This document shows positions 8,613 to 15,626 of a DNA stretch of 64,000 nt, one piece after another (position 1 is the first letter of the stretch; each line of letters opens with the position of its first letter). A program made the position numbers and the translations under genes. The stretch comes from Alistipes sp. (GTDB lineage: Bacteria; Bacteroidota; Bacteroidia; Bacteroidales; Rikenellaceae). Under the pieces are notes generated by a model. It was given only the letters and a program-made list of their open reading frames with translations. It had not been told where the DNA came from and did no database searches. The stretch covers positions 1 to 64,000 of the forward strand of contig JAGBFA010000011.1 in the NCBI GenBank assembly GCA_017936685.1, given 5' to 3'.

Positions 8613-9646
8613 TGATAATATCTCTTTCCGTTCGCGGTCGCCACCTCTACGCTTACCGACTCGTCGCAACACTTCATCTGCAACAACTCCCCCTCGGGCA
8701 GGGCGGCCGCGCCTATCATCTCCACCGTCGCCTCGGCCGATATGACGGCAGCGACGATCGCTTCGTGCCCGAGCGCGTACAACATGCCCTCCGGAGCCAT
8801 CTCTACGGGCACCGGCAGCGTGACTCCCACGCCGTCGCTGCCTGTCAGCACGATGCAGTCGCCCGAATGGGTGTTGCATGCCACGGCCTCCACGTCCGGC
8901 CGCGAGATGTCGATCTTGCGGCAGCAAACGCCGTCGCGCCACAGCAGTTCGCCGTATATGCCGCTCTGCGGCCGCTGCGTCTCGGCCGGCATCGTCAGCC
9001 TCCGTGCCGTGGCTCTCTCGGCCGCATACTCCTGTCGGGTGATGTCCACGAATCCCGTTGCCGCACGCCGCGGCTCGGTGGCATCGGGTATCGCTTTTCC
9101 GGCAGCCTCCAACGAACCGATTGCCGTGTGCACGCACTCGCTCAGCTGCCGATGGCTCTGCGAGTGCTTTTTCGCGCACCGACCTAAGGCTTTACGCAGA
9201 TCCTCGTCGAAAGCCTCCGCGCCTCCCGCACGGAGATAGTGTTTGGCGAGGGTGTAGCCCCAGCGGCATATCCTTCCGATATCGTTGTCATACTCCAATC
9301 GCGTCAGCAGTGCCTCGGCATGCAGCTGCATGATCATGGCATCTGTGGCGGCATCGACTCTGCGCAACTCGTGCAGACGGTCGTACAGATCGATATATAA
9401 TGCCGCGCGATAGCGATCCTTGCATTTGGCCGTCATCTGCGCTACGGCCTCGTCCGCCGTCTGCGTGTCGCACTCGCACTCCGTCTGGCAGAGCTGCCGC
9501 ACCGAAGCATGGAGTGAGCGCGAAGCGAGTGTCTTGCGCTGCCGCGATACATCGAGCGACTCCCAGCACACCTGTGCCGCAGCATCTGTGGCCGCCCAGC
9601 ACAGGGCGCAGCACAATATCATTATATGGTATACTCTTCTTATCAT
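8594..9646 (-). CDS. Secreted protein of unknown function
   Basis: 350 aa, not recognised. The start MIRRVYHIMI was chosen because it gives a signal peptide ending near DAAAQ at about residue 25. The rest is hydrophilic and Cys-rich (pairs such as CQTECEC and KCCDE), with an alpha-helical first half and a possible beta-rich C-terminal third holding GKRYYQW. It is followed directly by the xer gene, with which it overlaps or nearly touches, so it probably shares the transcript. Periplasmic or surface location is inferred from the signal peptide. Confidence 0.75.
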   Translation of the reverse strand: MIRRVYHIMILCCALCWAATDAAAQVCWESLDVSRQRKTLASRSLHASVRQLCQTECECDTQTADEAVAQMTAKCKDRYRAALYIDLYDRLHELRRVDAATDAMIMQLHAEALLTRLEYDNDIGRICRWGYTLAKHYLRAGGAEAFDEDLRKALGRCAKKHSQSHRQLSECVHTAIGSLEAAGKAIPDATEPRRAATGFVDITRQEYAAERATARRLTMPAETQRPQSGIYGELLWRDGVCCRKIDISRPDVEAVACNTHSGDCIVLTGSDGVGVTLPVPVEMAPEGMLYALGHEAIVAAVISAEATVEMIGAAALPEGELLQMKCCDESVSVEVATANGKRYYQWRPSM

Positions 9647-9666
9647 GGCAATCTCCAAAGTTACTA

Positions 9667-9674
9667 CAAAGATA
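9667..9674 (-). promoter_or_regulatory. -7 promoter element of the secreted protein-xer-hpf unit
   Basis: TATCTTTG on the minus strand; an overlapping TAACTTTG lies at 9656-9663. As at 3373, an R1 element begins exactly ten bases upstream and occupies the -33 position. Confidence 0.55.
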
Positions 9675-9684
9675 AGGAATTTTC

Positions 9685-9800
9685 CGTGAAAAGCGGCATT
9701 CTGTTGCCGCTCCTCGTCGCTCGCCAATGGGCAGTACGATCAGTACAGCCCATCGTCTCGCTCTGTCGTCGCGTTGCATAATACCGCTTTTGACGAAAAA
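9685..9800 (+). repeat. R1 structured repeat, copy 4
   Basis: The left end faces the start of the minus-strand secreted-protein gene. Inner stem GGGCaGTAC/GTACaGCCC with loop gatca; outer arms GCGGCATT/AATACCGC. Confidence 0.87.
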
Positions 9801-9827
9801 TTAGGTTGTGGTTCTTTGGAGGTTTTC

Positions 9828-9943
9828 CGTGAAAAGCGGTCATTTGCTTTCGCGCACTCGTTCGTCCGAATAGGCAGTACGTCAAGTACAGCCTATCCGT
9901 CCTCACATCGTTTGCGTTGCAACTAACCGCTTTTGACGAAAAA
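9828..9943 (+). repeat. R1 structured repeat, copy 5
   Basis: Tandem to copy 4 through a 27-base linker. Outer arms AGCGGT/ACCGCT and inner stem ATAGGCaGTAC/GTACaGCCTAT differ from copy 4 in both partners, so pairing is retained. Confidence 0.87.
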
Positions 9944-9976
9944 TTAGCGCATAATTCTTTGGAGACTATTCCCATT

Positions 9977-10790
9977 GTCTGTCATTCTGAACGTAACGCA
10001 GTGGAGTGAAGAATCTGGTTGGGGACGATGTGCGTGGCCGATATGCCCGCCTGTCATTCTGAGGAGCGTGCTTTCACGCGACGTGAGAATCTCTCTTTTA
10101 CCCGATAAATCCCCGCCCGACAAACGTGCTTCCGACCGCGAGACTCCCACGGTCGGGTATGCACCCTCCCTCGGAGTGACAGCATGGTGTCATTCTGAGT
10201 GAAACGAAGAATCTGGTTGGGGGCGATGTGCGTGGCCGATATGCCCATTCTGTCATTCTGAGGAGCGGTCATAGACCGCGACGTGAGAATCTCTCTTTTG
10301 GCCGGCAAACTCTCACGCACAAAACAGCACTCCCGACCGCGAGACTCCCACGTCGCCTGCGGCTCCTCGGAGTGACAGCAGGGTGTCATTCTGAACGTAA
10401 CGCAGTGGAGTGCAGAATCTGGTTGGGGACGATGTGCGTGGCCGATATGCCCGCCTGTCATTCTGAGGAGCGGTCATAGACCGCGACATGAGAATCACTC
10501 TTTTGGCCGGCGAGACTCCCACGTCGCAACAGCGTTGCTCCTCGGAGTGACAGCATGGTGTCATTCTGAGTGAAACGAAGAATCTGGTTGGGGATAATGT
10601 GCATGGCCGATATGCCCATTCTGTCATTCTGAGGAGCGTGCTTGCACGCGACGTGAGAATCTCTCTTTTGGTCGGCAAACTCCCACACCAAACACGCTTC
10701 CGCTCGGCGAGACTCCCACGTCGCAACTGCGTTGCTCCTCGGAGTGACAGCAGTGCGGCCTTGTCTGCCACAACCGGATTCTTCTCCTCT
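9977..10790. repeat. Tandem array of four R2 composite units
   Basis: The phrase tgtcattctga recurs at about 9980, 10048, 10190, 10253, 10385, 10458, 10560 and 10621. Each second one opens an inverted pair whose core hairpin varies: GCGTG/CACGC, GCGGTC/GACCGC, GCGGTC/GACCGC, GCGTG/CACGC. The right halves carry GGTCGGG, GCC/GGC and GCAAC/GTTGC cores. The unit spacing is too long and variable for CRISPR. Confidence 0.8.
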
Positions 10791-10927
10791 CTGCGGCATG
10801 ACATTATGTCGCAGCGACTGTCAAAAACTGCCGCGATGTTCCGATTTGCGCCGCTTCGGGTTGCTTTTCACGATTTTTGCAGATCAAAAGGCGTGTTATG
10901 GAAAATAATGCGTAACTTTGAAGCAGT

Positions 10928-11848
10928 ATGAAAAGAGTCTTTATATTGATCATCGGTTTGTTGGCGGCGTGCTGCGGCCTTGCGGCGGCCTCGCCCGCGG
11001 GCGGCTACACCGTCGATGCCGTGCCGAACGTGCAGAAGAGCAATCGCTACCGCTTCGTCTCCAATCCCGACGGCATACTCTCGGCCGAGGCCGTCGCGCG
11101 CATCGATTCGATCTGTTACTCGCTGCGTCACCGTGCCATAGCGCAGGTGGCCGTGGTGGCTGTCGACGAGATTGCCGGCGATGATGTCTACACGTTCGCC
11201 ATGCAGCTCTTCTCCAAATGGGGCGTGGGGCGCAAGGACAACGACAACGGTTTAGGCGTGCTGCTGGTGCGCGACCGTCGCGAGATACGCTTCGTCACGG
11301 GTTACGGCTTGGAAGGTGTGCTGACCGACGCGCTGAGCAAACGCATACAGATGAAATACATGTTGCCCTATTTCCGCGAGGGCGACTACTCGCAGGGCAT
11401 GGTGTCGGGCATGGAGGCCGTCGATACGCTGCTCTCGGGCAGCGAGTTGGATCTGGGCGGCACCGACGATTTCACCGGCGGCGAGGGGTCGCTGTGGCTG
11501 CCTCTGCTCATCGTCTTGATCTTCGTGCTGCTGCCTGTTGTGTCGGTGCTCGTGGCCGAATATCGGCGTTCGAAGTGCCCCAACTGCGGCAAGCATACGC
11601 TCAAACTGCTCTCGTCGGTTGTCGTCGAGCGCGGCCGCGGCTATGAGATCGTCGAAAAGACATACCTCTGCTCCAACTGCGGATTCTCCAAAAAGGATCG
11701 CACGCGCAACGACCGCGGCGGCGGTATGGGCGGCGGCCTGTGGTGGCTCGGCGGTATGGGCGGCATGGGCGGAGGCCGCTCGGGAGGTTTCGGCGGCGGC
11801 TTCGGCGGCGGATCGTTCGGCGGCGGCGGTGCCGGCTCGCGCTGGTAA
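10928..11848 (+). CDS. TPM-domain membrane protein (YgcG-like) with zinc ribbon
   Basis: 306 aa. Signal peptide to about residue 22, TPM domain about 40-172 (GVGRKDNDNGLGVLLV and the following RREIRFVTGYG are typical), one transmembrane segment 189-210, a zinc ribbon with C217/C220 and C248/C251, then a Gly-rich tail from 263. TPM proteins with Gly-rich tails are commonly encoded beside LemA, and a LemA gene lies two genes on. The TPM domain sits outside the cytoplasm. Proposed roles in the family include phosphatase activity and membrane-protein repair; none can be assigned here. Confidence 0.88.
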   Translation: MKRVFILIIGLLAACCGLAAASPAGGYTVDAVPNVQKSNRYRFVSNPDGILSAEAVARIDSICYSLRHRAIAQVAVVAVDEIAGDDVYTFAMQLFSKWGVGRKDNDNGLGVLLVRDRREIRFVTGYGLEGVLTDALSKRIQMKYMLPYFREGDYSQGMVSGMEAVDTLLSGSELDLGGTDDFTGGEGSLWLPLLIVLIFVLLPVVSVLVAEYRRSKCPNCGKHTLKLLSSVVVERGRGYEIVEKTYLCSNCGFSKKDRTRNDRGGGMGGGLWWLGGMGGMGGGRSGGFGGGFGGGSFGGGGAGSRW

Positions 11849-11905
11849 GCGGCCGAGAGGTGTGAAACATAAATAGGATTTGTATGAACTAACACTGAAT
11901 TTATT

Positions 11906-12622
11906 ATGAAAAAACTTTTGTCGGATCGAAGTGGAAGAGTTCTCAGCGGCTTGTTCGCCGTTGCATGTGCCGTTCTCGGTTTTGCCGTATCCGCCGCTTT
12001 TGCGGCCGATCCTCGCATGTCCTCGGCAGAGTTGCAATCCGCAATCGATGATGCCCCGCGCGGTGATGCGCAATCGGTCACAGGCTCGCTCAACGGTCAC
12101 GACTATGTCGATTTAGGTCTGAGCGTGAAATGGGCTACCTGCAATGTCTGCGCTGAGATGCCCTCGGACTACGGATATTATTTTGCTTGGGGCCAGACCG
12201 CCATAAAATCTGCTTATGATGAAAAAAACAGCAAGACCGACAACAAAAACATCGGCGATATAGCAGGCAAGGCGCGTTATGATGCTGCTCGCGTCAACTG
12301 GGGAGACGCATGGCGCATGCCGACGCACGCGGAGATGCAGGAGTTGATCGACAAGTGCACTTGGACATGGATTAACCAAGACGGTCATAACGGATATAAG
12401 GTGACAAGCAAGATCAACGGCAACCATATCTTTCTGCCTGCCGCCGGTTCGCGTATATGGTCGTCGTTTTACAATGCAGGAGAGGTCGGTTACTATTGGT
12501 GTTCTACACCCTGCAAGGACTTCAAGAGGCTCTCCTACTGCCTCTACTTCGGAAGCAGCTTTTACAAAATGAATAGTTACTCCCGCAACTATGGACTGAA
12601 CGTCCGGCCTGTTTTGGAATAA
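11906..12622 (+). CDS. Secreted protein with Fibrobacter-type paralogous (FISUMP-like) domain
   Basis: 238 aa. A signal-like N-terminus with Lys residues and a hydrophobic stretch to about residue 36 is followed by the domain starting GHDYVDLGLSVKWATCN, with DYGYYFAWGQT, WRMPTHAEMQELI, LPAAGSR and YGLNVRPVLE. This set is common in Bacteroidetes surface proteins, where its function is unknown. It stands between the TPM and lemA genes on the same strand, 57 bases after one and 38 before the other, which is an unusual insertion in that gene pair. Its base composition is somewhat more AT-rich than its neighbours. Confidence 0.82.
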   Translation: MKKLLSDRSGRVLSGLFAVACAVLGFAVSAAFAADPRMSSAELQSAIDDAPRGDAQSVTGSLNGHDYVDLGLSVKWATCNVCAEMPSDYGYYFAWGQTAIKSAYDEKNSKTDNKNIGDIAGKARYDAARVNWGDAWRMPTHAEMQELIDKCTWTWINQDGHNGYKVTSKINGNHIFLPAAGSRIWSSFYNAGEVGYYWCSTPCKDFKRLSYCLYFGSSFYKMNSYSRNYGLNVRPVLE

Positions 12623-12660
12623 CAATGATAAAGTAAATAATATTTAAAACATTCAGTGAT

Positions 12661-13245
12661 ATGAAAAACAAAACTTTGTGGATTATCTTGGGCATCGTGG
12701 CCATAGTGGTCGTCTGGTGCATCGCATCTTACAACGGACTGGTCGGCAAGCAGGAGGGCGTTACGACCGAGTGGGCCAATGTCGAGACTCAGTATCAGCG
12801 TCGTGCCGATCTGATTCCCAACCTTGTCAACACGGTCAAGGGCTATGCCGCCCACGAGCAGTCGACCTTCGAGGCTGTGACCGATGCCCGCACCCGCGCC
12901 ACCTCGATCAACATCGATGCCGAGGGGCTGACACCCGAAGCCATGGCCGAGTATATGAAGGCGCAGAACGAGGTCGGCTCGGCTCTTGGTCGCCTGATCG
13001 CCGTTGCGGAGAGCTATCCCGATCTGAAAGCCAACCAGAACTTCCTGGAATTGCAGTCGCAGTTGGAGGGTACGGAGAACCGTATCGCCGAGGCGCGCAG
13101 AAAGTACAACAACGTGGCGCGTGCCTACAACCAGTCGATACGCCGCTTCCCGACCAACATTGTCGCCGGCATCTTCGGCTTCGACCGCAAGCCCCTGTTC
13201 GAGGCTCAGGAGGGTGCTGCCACAGCTCCCACGGTGGAGTTCTGA
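12661..13245 (+). CDS. lemA: LemA family protein
   Basis: 194 aa. A short cytoplasmic start, a transmembrane segment at about residues 6-22, then helical coiled segments with the family sequences WANVETQYQRRADLIPNLV and ENRIAEARRKYNN..YN. LemA proteins are small membrane proteins with an outward N-terminus; their molecular role is unclear, but they recur next to TPM-domain genes as here. A terminator follows within 20 bases. Confidence 0.95.
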   Translation: MKNKTLWIILGIVAIVVVWCIASYNGLVGKQEGVTTEWANVETQYQRRADLIPNLVNTVKGYAAHEQSTFEAVTDARTRATSINIDAEGLTPEAMAEYMKAQNEVGSALGRLIAVAESYPDLKANQNFLELQSQLEGTENRIAEARRKYNNVARAYNQSIRRFPTNIVAGIFGFDRKPLFEAQEGAATAPTVEF

Positions 13246-13262
13246 CACTCTGCACGGATATT

Positions 13263-13293
13263 ATGCGCCGCCTTTGAGCGGCGTATTTTTTTT
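13263..13293 (+). terminator. Terminator after lemA
   Basis: Stem ATGCGCCGC/GCGGCGTAT (one G-U), six-base loop, followed by eight T. Confidence 0.9.
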
Positions 13294-13400
13294 GTGATTA
13301 TGTAAACTTCTCTCGCTATCCTGTCCCCCGCCAGACTATCTGCTCCGTCCGTGTGCATACTCGCGGCGTTCGGGCGGACAGATTTATATTTCCCATATTT

Positions 13401-13478
13401 TTGGAAAAACGGCCGAATAACCGCATTTAATTCTTGGAAAAACGGCATAATCATCGTTGTTATTCTTGGAAAAGCGGC
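13401..13478 (+). repeat. Three direct repeats at 33/32-base spacing
   Basis: TTGGAAAAACGGC at 13401-13413 and 13434-13446, and TTGGAAAAGCGGC at 13466-13478. The spacing is about three helical turns, so all three would face the same side of the DNA, as in an operator array. They lie about 180 bases upstream of the rpsF -33 element. Confidence 0.7.
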
Positions 13479-13661
13479 CGAGATAATCGATACGCACATC
13501 GAGGGCAGGATCGTATATGCACCGGTTTATATGGTCATGTTCGTCGCAAAAAGCAATGATGCGCCGACATGCAATAAGGTCGATCTGACGGGACTGAGAT
13601 AGACCTGATCCGAAGCAGTATAATCTTTTTTATATATTGTGTGGCGAAAAAATGCGGCAAG

Positions 13662-13693
13662 TTTTTGTATTCGAAAAAAAATGCGTACCTTTG
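13662..13693 (+). promoter_or_regulatory. Promoter of the rpsF-rpsR-rplI operon
   Basis: TTTTTG (13662-13667), an 18-base spacer and TACCTTTG (13686-13693) match the Bacteroidetes consensus well. The leader to the rpsF ATG is about 30 bases. Confidence 0.85.
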
Positions 13694-13727
13694 TGGGCTT
13701 TAATGCAAAAACTAAATAAAAACAATT

Positions 13728-14075
13728 ATGAACAATTACGAAACCGTTTTCATTGTCACGCCGGTGCTTTCCGATGTACAGGTAAAGGAGGTAGCTGACA
13801 AATTCCAGGGCGTTATCACCGAGAACGGCGGTCAGATCGTGAATTTCGAGAACTGGGGCTTGAAGAAGCTCGCGTATCCGATTCAGAAGAAGACCACCGG
13901 TTTCTACTTCCTTATGGAGTTCACGGGTGAGGGCTCGATCATCAACACGCTCGAAACGCAGTACCGCCGCGACGAGCGCATCATTCGTTTCTTAACTTTC
14001 AAGCAGGACAAATACGCCGTAGAGTACTCTGCCAAGCGTCGCGCCAAGCTTTCGAACAAATCACAGGAGGAGTAA
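13728..14075 (+). CDS. rpsF: 30S ribosomal protein S6
   Basis: 115 aa. Begins [16 protein letters not shown] and continues with [22 protein letters not shown], the ferredoxin-like S6 fold. S6 binds S18 on the 30S platform, and rpsR follows three bases after its stop. Length is normal for Bacteroidetes. Confidence 0.97.
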   Translation: MNNYETVFIVTPVLSDVQVKEVADKFQGVITENGGQIVNFENWGLKKLAYPIQKKTTGFYFLMEFTGEGSIINTLETQYRRDERIIRFLTFKQDKYAVEYSAKRRAKLSNKSQEE

Positions 14076-14078
14076 ACC

Positions 14079-14363
14079 ATGGCACAGGAGAATACACAGC
14101 AGGGTGCATCTGAGATCCGTTATCTCAACCCCGTATCGGTAGATGTCAAGAAGAAGAAGTACTGCCGTTTCAAGAAGCTCGGCATCAAGTACGTAGACTA
14201 CAAGGACGGCGAGTTCTTGAAGAAGTTCCTCAACGAGCAGGGCAAGATCCTTCCCCGTCGTCTTACGGGTACTTCGCAGAAGTTCCAGAAGAAAGTGGCT
14301 CAGGCCGTTAAGCGTGCCCGTCACCTCGCAATTCTGCCGTTCGTAACAGATTGTATGAAATAA
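14079..14363 (+). CDS. rpsR: 30S ribosomal protein S18
   Basis: 94 aa. A basic protein with [20 protein letters not shown] and the C-terminal [28 protein letters not shown] helix that binds 16S rRNA. An extended N-terminus (about 20 residues) precedes the core. Middle gene of the operon; a GGAGGAG sequence lies just before rplI. Confidence 0.97.
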   Translation: MAQENTQQGASEIRYLNPVSVDVKKKKYCRFKKLGIKYVDYKDGEFLKKFLNEQGKILPRRLTGTSQKFQKKVAQAVKRARHLAILPFVTDCMK

Positions 14364-14381
14364 TAAAGAGGAGGAGAGACT

Positions 14382-14819
14382 ATGGAAGTAATTCTTATCA
14401 AAGATGTCGAGAATCTCGGTTATGCCAACGATATCGTTGCCGTGAAGCCGGGTTATGCCAACAACTACTTGATTCCTCAGGGTTTGGCCAAGGCCGCTAC
14501 CGCATCTGCAAAGAAGGTGCTGGCCGAGAACCTGCGTCAGCGCGCACACAAGGACGCCAAGATCCTTGCCGACGCTCAGGCTCTGGCCGAGACCATCTCT
14601 AACCTTACTCTGTCTATCGCCGTCAAGGCCGAGGAGAACAAGATCTTCGGTGCCGTTACGGCTGCCGACCTGGCCGAGGCACTCGCTGCCAAGGGCGTGG
14701 AGGTAGACCGCAAGGCTATCACCGTCGACGCCGTGAAGACTCTGGGCGATTACGAGGCTTCGGTCAAGCTGCACCGCGAGGTGAAGGCTGTCGTGAAGTT
14801 CTCGGTTGTCGCTGAGTAA
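14382..14819 (+). CDS. rplI: 50S ribosomal protein L9
   Basis: 145 aa. The N-terminal domain begins MEVILIKDVENLGYANDIV with VKPGYANNYLIPQG, followed by a long Ala/Lys helix and a C-terminal domain. Last gene of the operon; an R1 element starts 15 bases after the stop and no separate terminator hairpin is seen, so R1 may provide the transcript end. Confidence 0.97.
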   Translation: MEVILIKDVENLGYANDIVAVKPGYANNYLIPQGLAKAATASAKKVLAENLRQRAHKDAKILADAQALAETISNLTLSIAVKAEENKIFGAVTAADLAEALAAKGVEVDRKAITVDAVKTLGDYEASVKLHREVKAVVKFSVVAE

Positions 14820-14834
14820 TTTTTGTGACTTTTT

Positions 14835-14943
14835 CGTGAAAAGCGGCATTCTACTGCCGCGCACTCAACTGTCCGAACAGGTAGTACGATTAGTACAACC
14901 TGTCCGGACATTTTTCGTTTGCGTGGTATAATACCGCTTTTGC
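14835..14943 (+). repeat. R1 structured repeat, copy 6 (right end truncated)
   Basis: The left end is 15 bases past the rplI stop. Inner stem ACAGGTaGTAC/GTACaACCTGT, a variant not seen elsewhere in the window but fully paired. The right end stops at CCGCTTTTGCC without GACGAAAAA. Confidence 0.82.
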
Positions 14944-14954
14944 CTTATCTTTTC

Positions 14955-15070
14955 CATGAAAAGTCGTCATTTGCTTCCGCGCGCTCGTTCGGCCGAATAG
15001 GCAGTACGCCAAGTACAGCCTATCCGTCCTCACATCGTTTGCGTTGCAACTAACGCCTTTTGACGAAAAA
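14955..15070 (+). repeat. R1 structured repeat, copy 7
   Basis: Left end CATGAAAAGTCGTC does not pair fully with the right end AACGCCTTTTG, so this is one of the few copies with a weakened outer arm. Inner stem ATAGGCaGTAC/GTACaGCCTAT is intact. Confidence 0.8.
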
Positions 15071-15097
15071 GGCGGTTCTGGTGCTTTGGAGGTTTTC

Positions 15098-15213
15098 CGT
15101 GAAAAGGCATCATTTGCTTCCGCGCCTTGTCGCTCAGCAATGGGAAGTACTCTCAGTACGTCCCATCGCTTCGCTCCGGCGTTGCGTTGCAACTAATGCC
15201 TTTTGACGAAAAA
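15098..15213 (+). repeat. R1 structured repeat, copy 8
   Basis: Outer arms AAAAGGCAT/ATGCCTTTT and inner stem ATGGGAaGTAC/GTACgTCCCAT both changed in both partners relative to copies 4-6. Confidence 0.87.
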
Positions 15214-15540
15214 TGGGGCGGTGCTTTGTAGTCGACTTCCACTATGCTGTCATTCTGAACGGAACGTGGTGGAGTGAAGAATCTGGTTGGAAACGATGTG
15301 CAAGAACGGTATACCCACCCTGTCATTCTGAGGAGCGTACTATGCACGCGACGTGAGAATCTCTCTTTTTGCCGACAAAGGTACTTTCCGGCTGGTAACT
15401 GCACTCCCGACCGCACGTCGCCTGTGGCTCCTCGGAGTGACAGCGGTTTATTATTTCGAGTGGAGTGCAGCGAGCGGGCAACATAACATATTTCATCTTC
15501 GGGTTGTTGCGTGAAATGAATTTTGTCCGATATAGATAAA

Positions 15541-15582
15541 ATTCGCCCCTGTGAAACAACGATAAGTTCCATAGGGGCGAAT
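15541..15582. other. Isolated inverted repeat near the 3' end of the zinc-ribbon gene
   Basis: ATTCGCCCCT/AGGGGCGAAT, perfect 10-base arms with a 22-base loop. It lies 45 bases past the stop of the minus-strand gene and may act as its terminator or RNA end, though no T-run follows. Confidence 0.5.
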
Positions 15583-15591
15583 AGTCATATT

Positions 15592-15623
15592 GGCGGCAGT
15601 AGAATGCCGCTTTTGACGAAAAA
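15592..15623 (-). repeat. R1 end fragment
   Basis: Reads like an inverted R1 left arm (GCAGTAGAATGCCGC) that finishes TTTTGACGAAAAA, i.e. with the right-end base at the one position that distinguishes the two ends. It sits three bases from the stop of the next gene. Confidence 0.6.
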
Positions 15624-15626
15624 GGT

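Larger units (their letters stand above)
9647..10927. repeat. 1.3-kb repeat array between divergent genes
   Basis: No gene is seen. Two R1 elements (9685-9800, 9828-9943) are followed by four tandem composite R2 units between about 9977 and 10790, each 175-195 bases: a gaagaatctggttgggg block, then an inverted pair of CATTCTGAGG / CCTCGGAGTG halves. A TAACTTTG motif at 10913-10920, just before the TPM gene, could be its -7 element. Open frames of more than 100 codons here are repeat translations. Confidence 0.8.
13246..13727. other. Intergenic region upstream of rpsF with phased repeats
   Basis: Holds the lemA terminator, three direct repeats of TTGGAAAAACGGC (13401, 13434, 13466), and the rpsF promoter. 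An 83-codon open frame at 13351-13602 spans the repeats but has no recognisable product and is not called. No R1 or R2 element is seen here, which is unusual for a gap of this size in the window. Confidence 0.7.
14820..15626. repeat. Repeat block between rplI and the zinc-ribbon protein gene
   Basis: Contains three R1 elements (14835-14943 truncated, 14955-15070, 15098-15213), an R2 unit with gaagaatctggttgg (about 15245-15300), an R2 inverted pair (about 15320-15440), a fragment cattatttcgagtggagtgcagcgag-like near 15450, an isolated inverted repeat (15541-15582) and an R1 end fragment (15592-15623). No gene is seen. Confidence 0.8.

Noticed and set aside
7629..9179. 516-codon reading of the Xer gene
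   Set aside because: The N-terminal 190 residues are a shadow of the secreted-protein gene; the recombinase fold starts at MAAVDVKHG or MLDDFLTYL.
10054..10479. Overlapping ORFs of 80-160 codons in the 10-kb array
   Set aside because: They consist wholly of R2 units in different frames and have no conserved start context.
9977..10790. Possible CRISPR array
   Set aside because: Units are 175-195 bases with variable hairpin cores, there are no short unique spacers and no cas genes nearby.
13351..13602. 83-codon ORF upstream of rpsF
   Set aside because: It spans three direct DNA repeats whose spacing (33, 32) breaks the reading frame, and it has no recognisable product.
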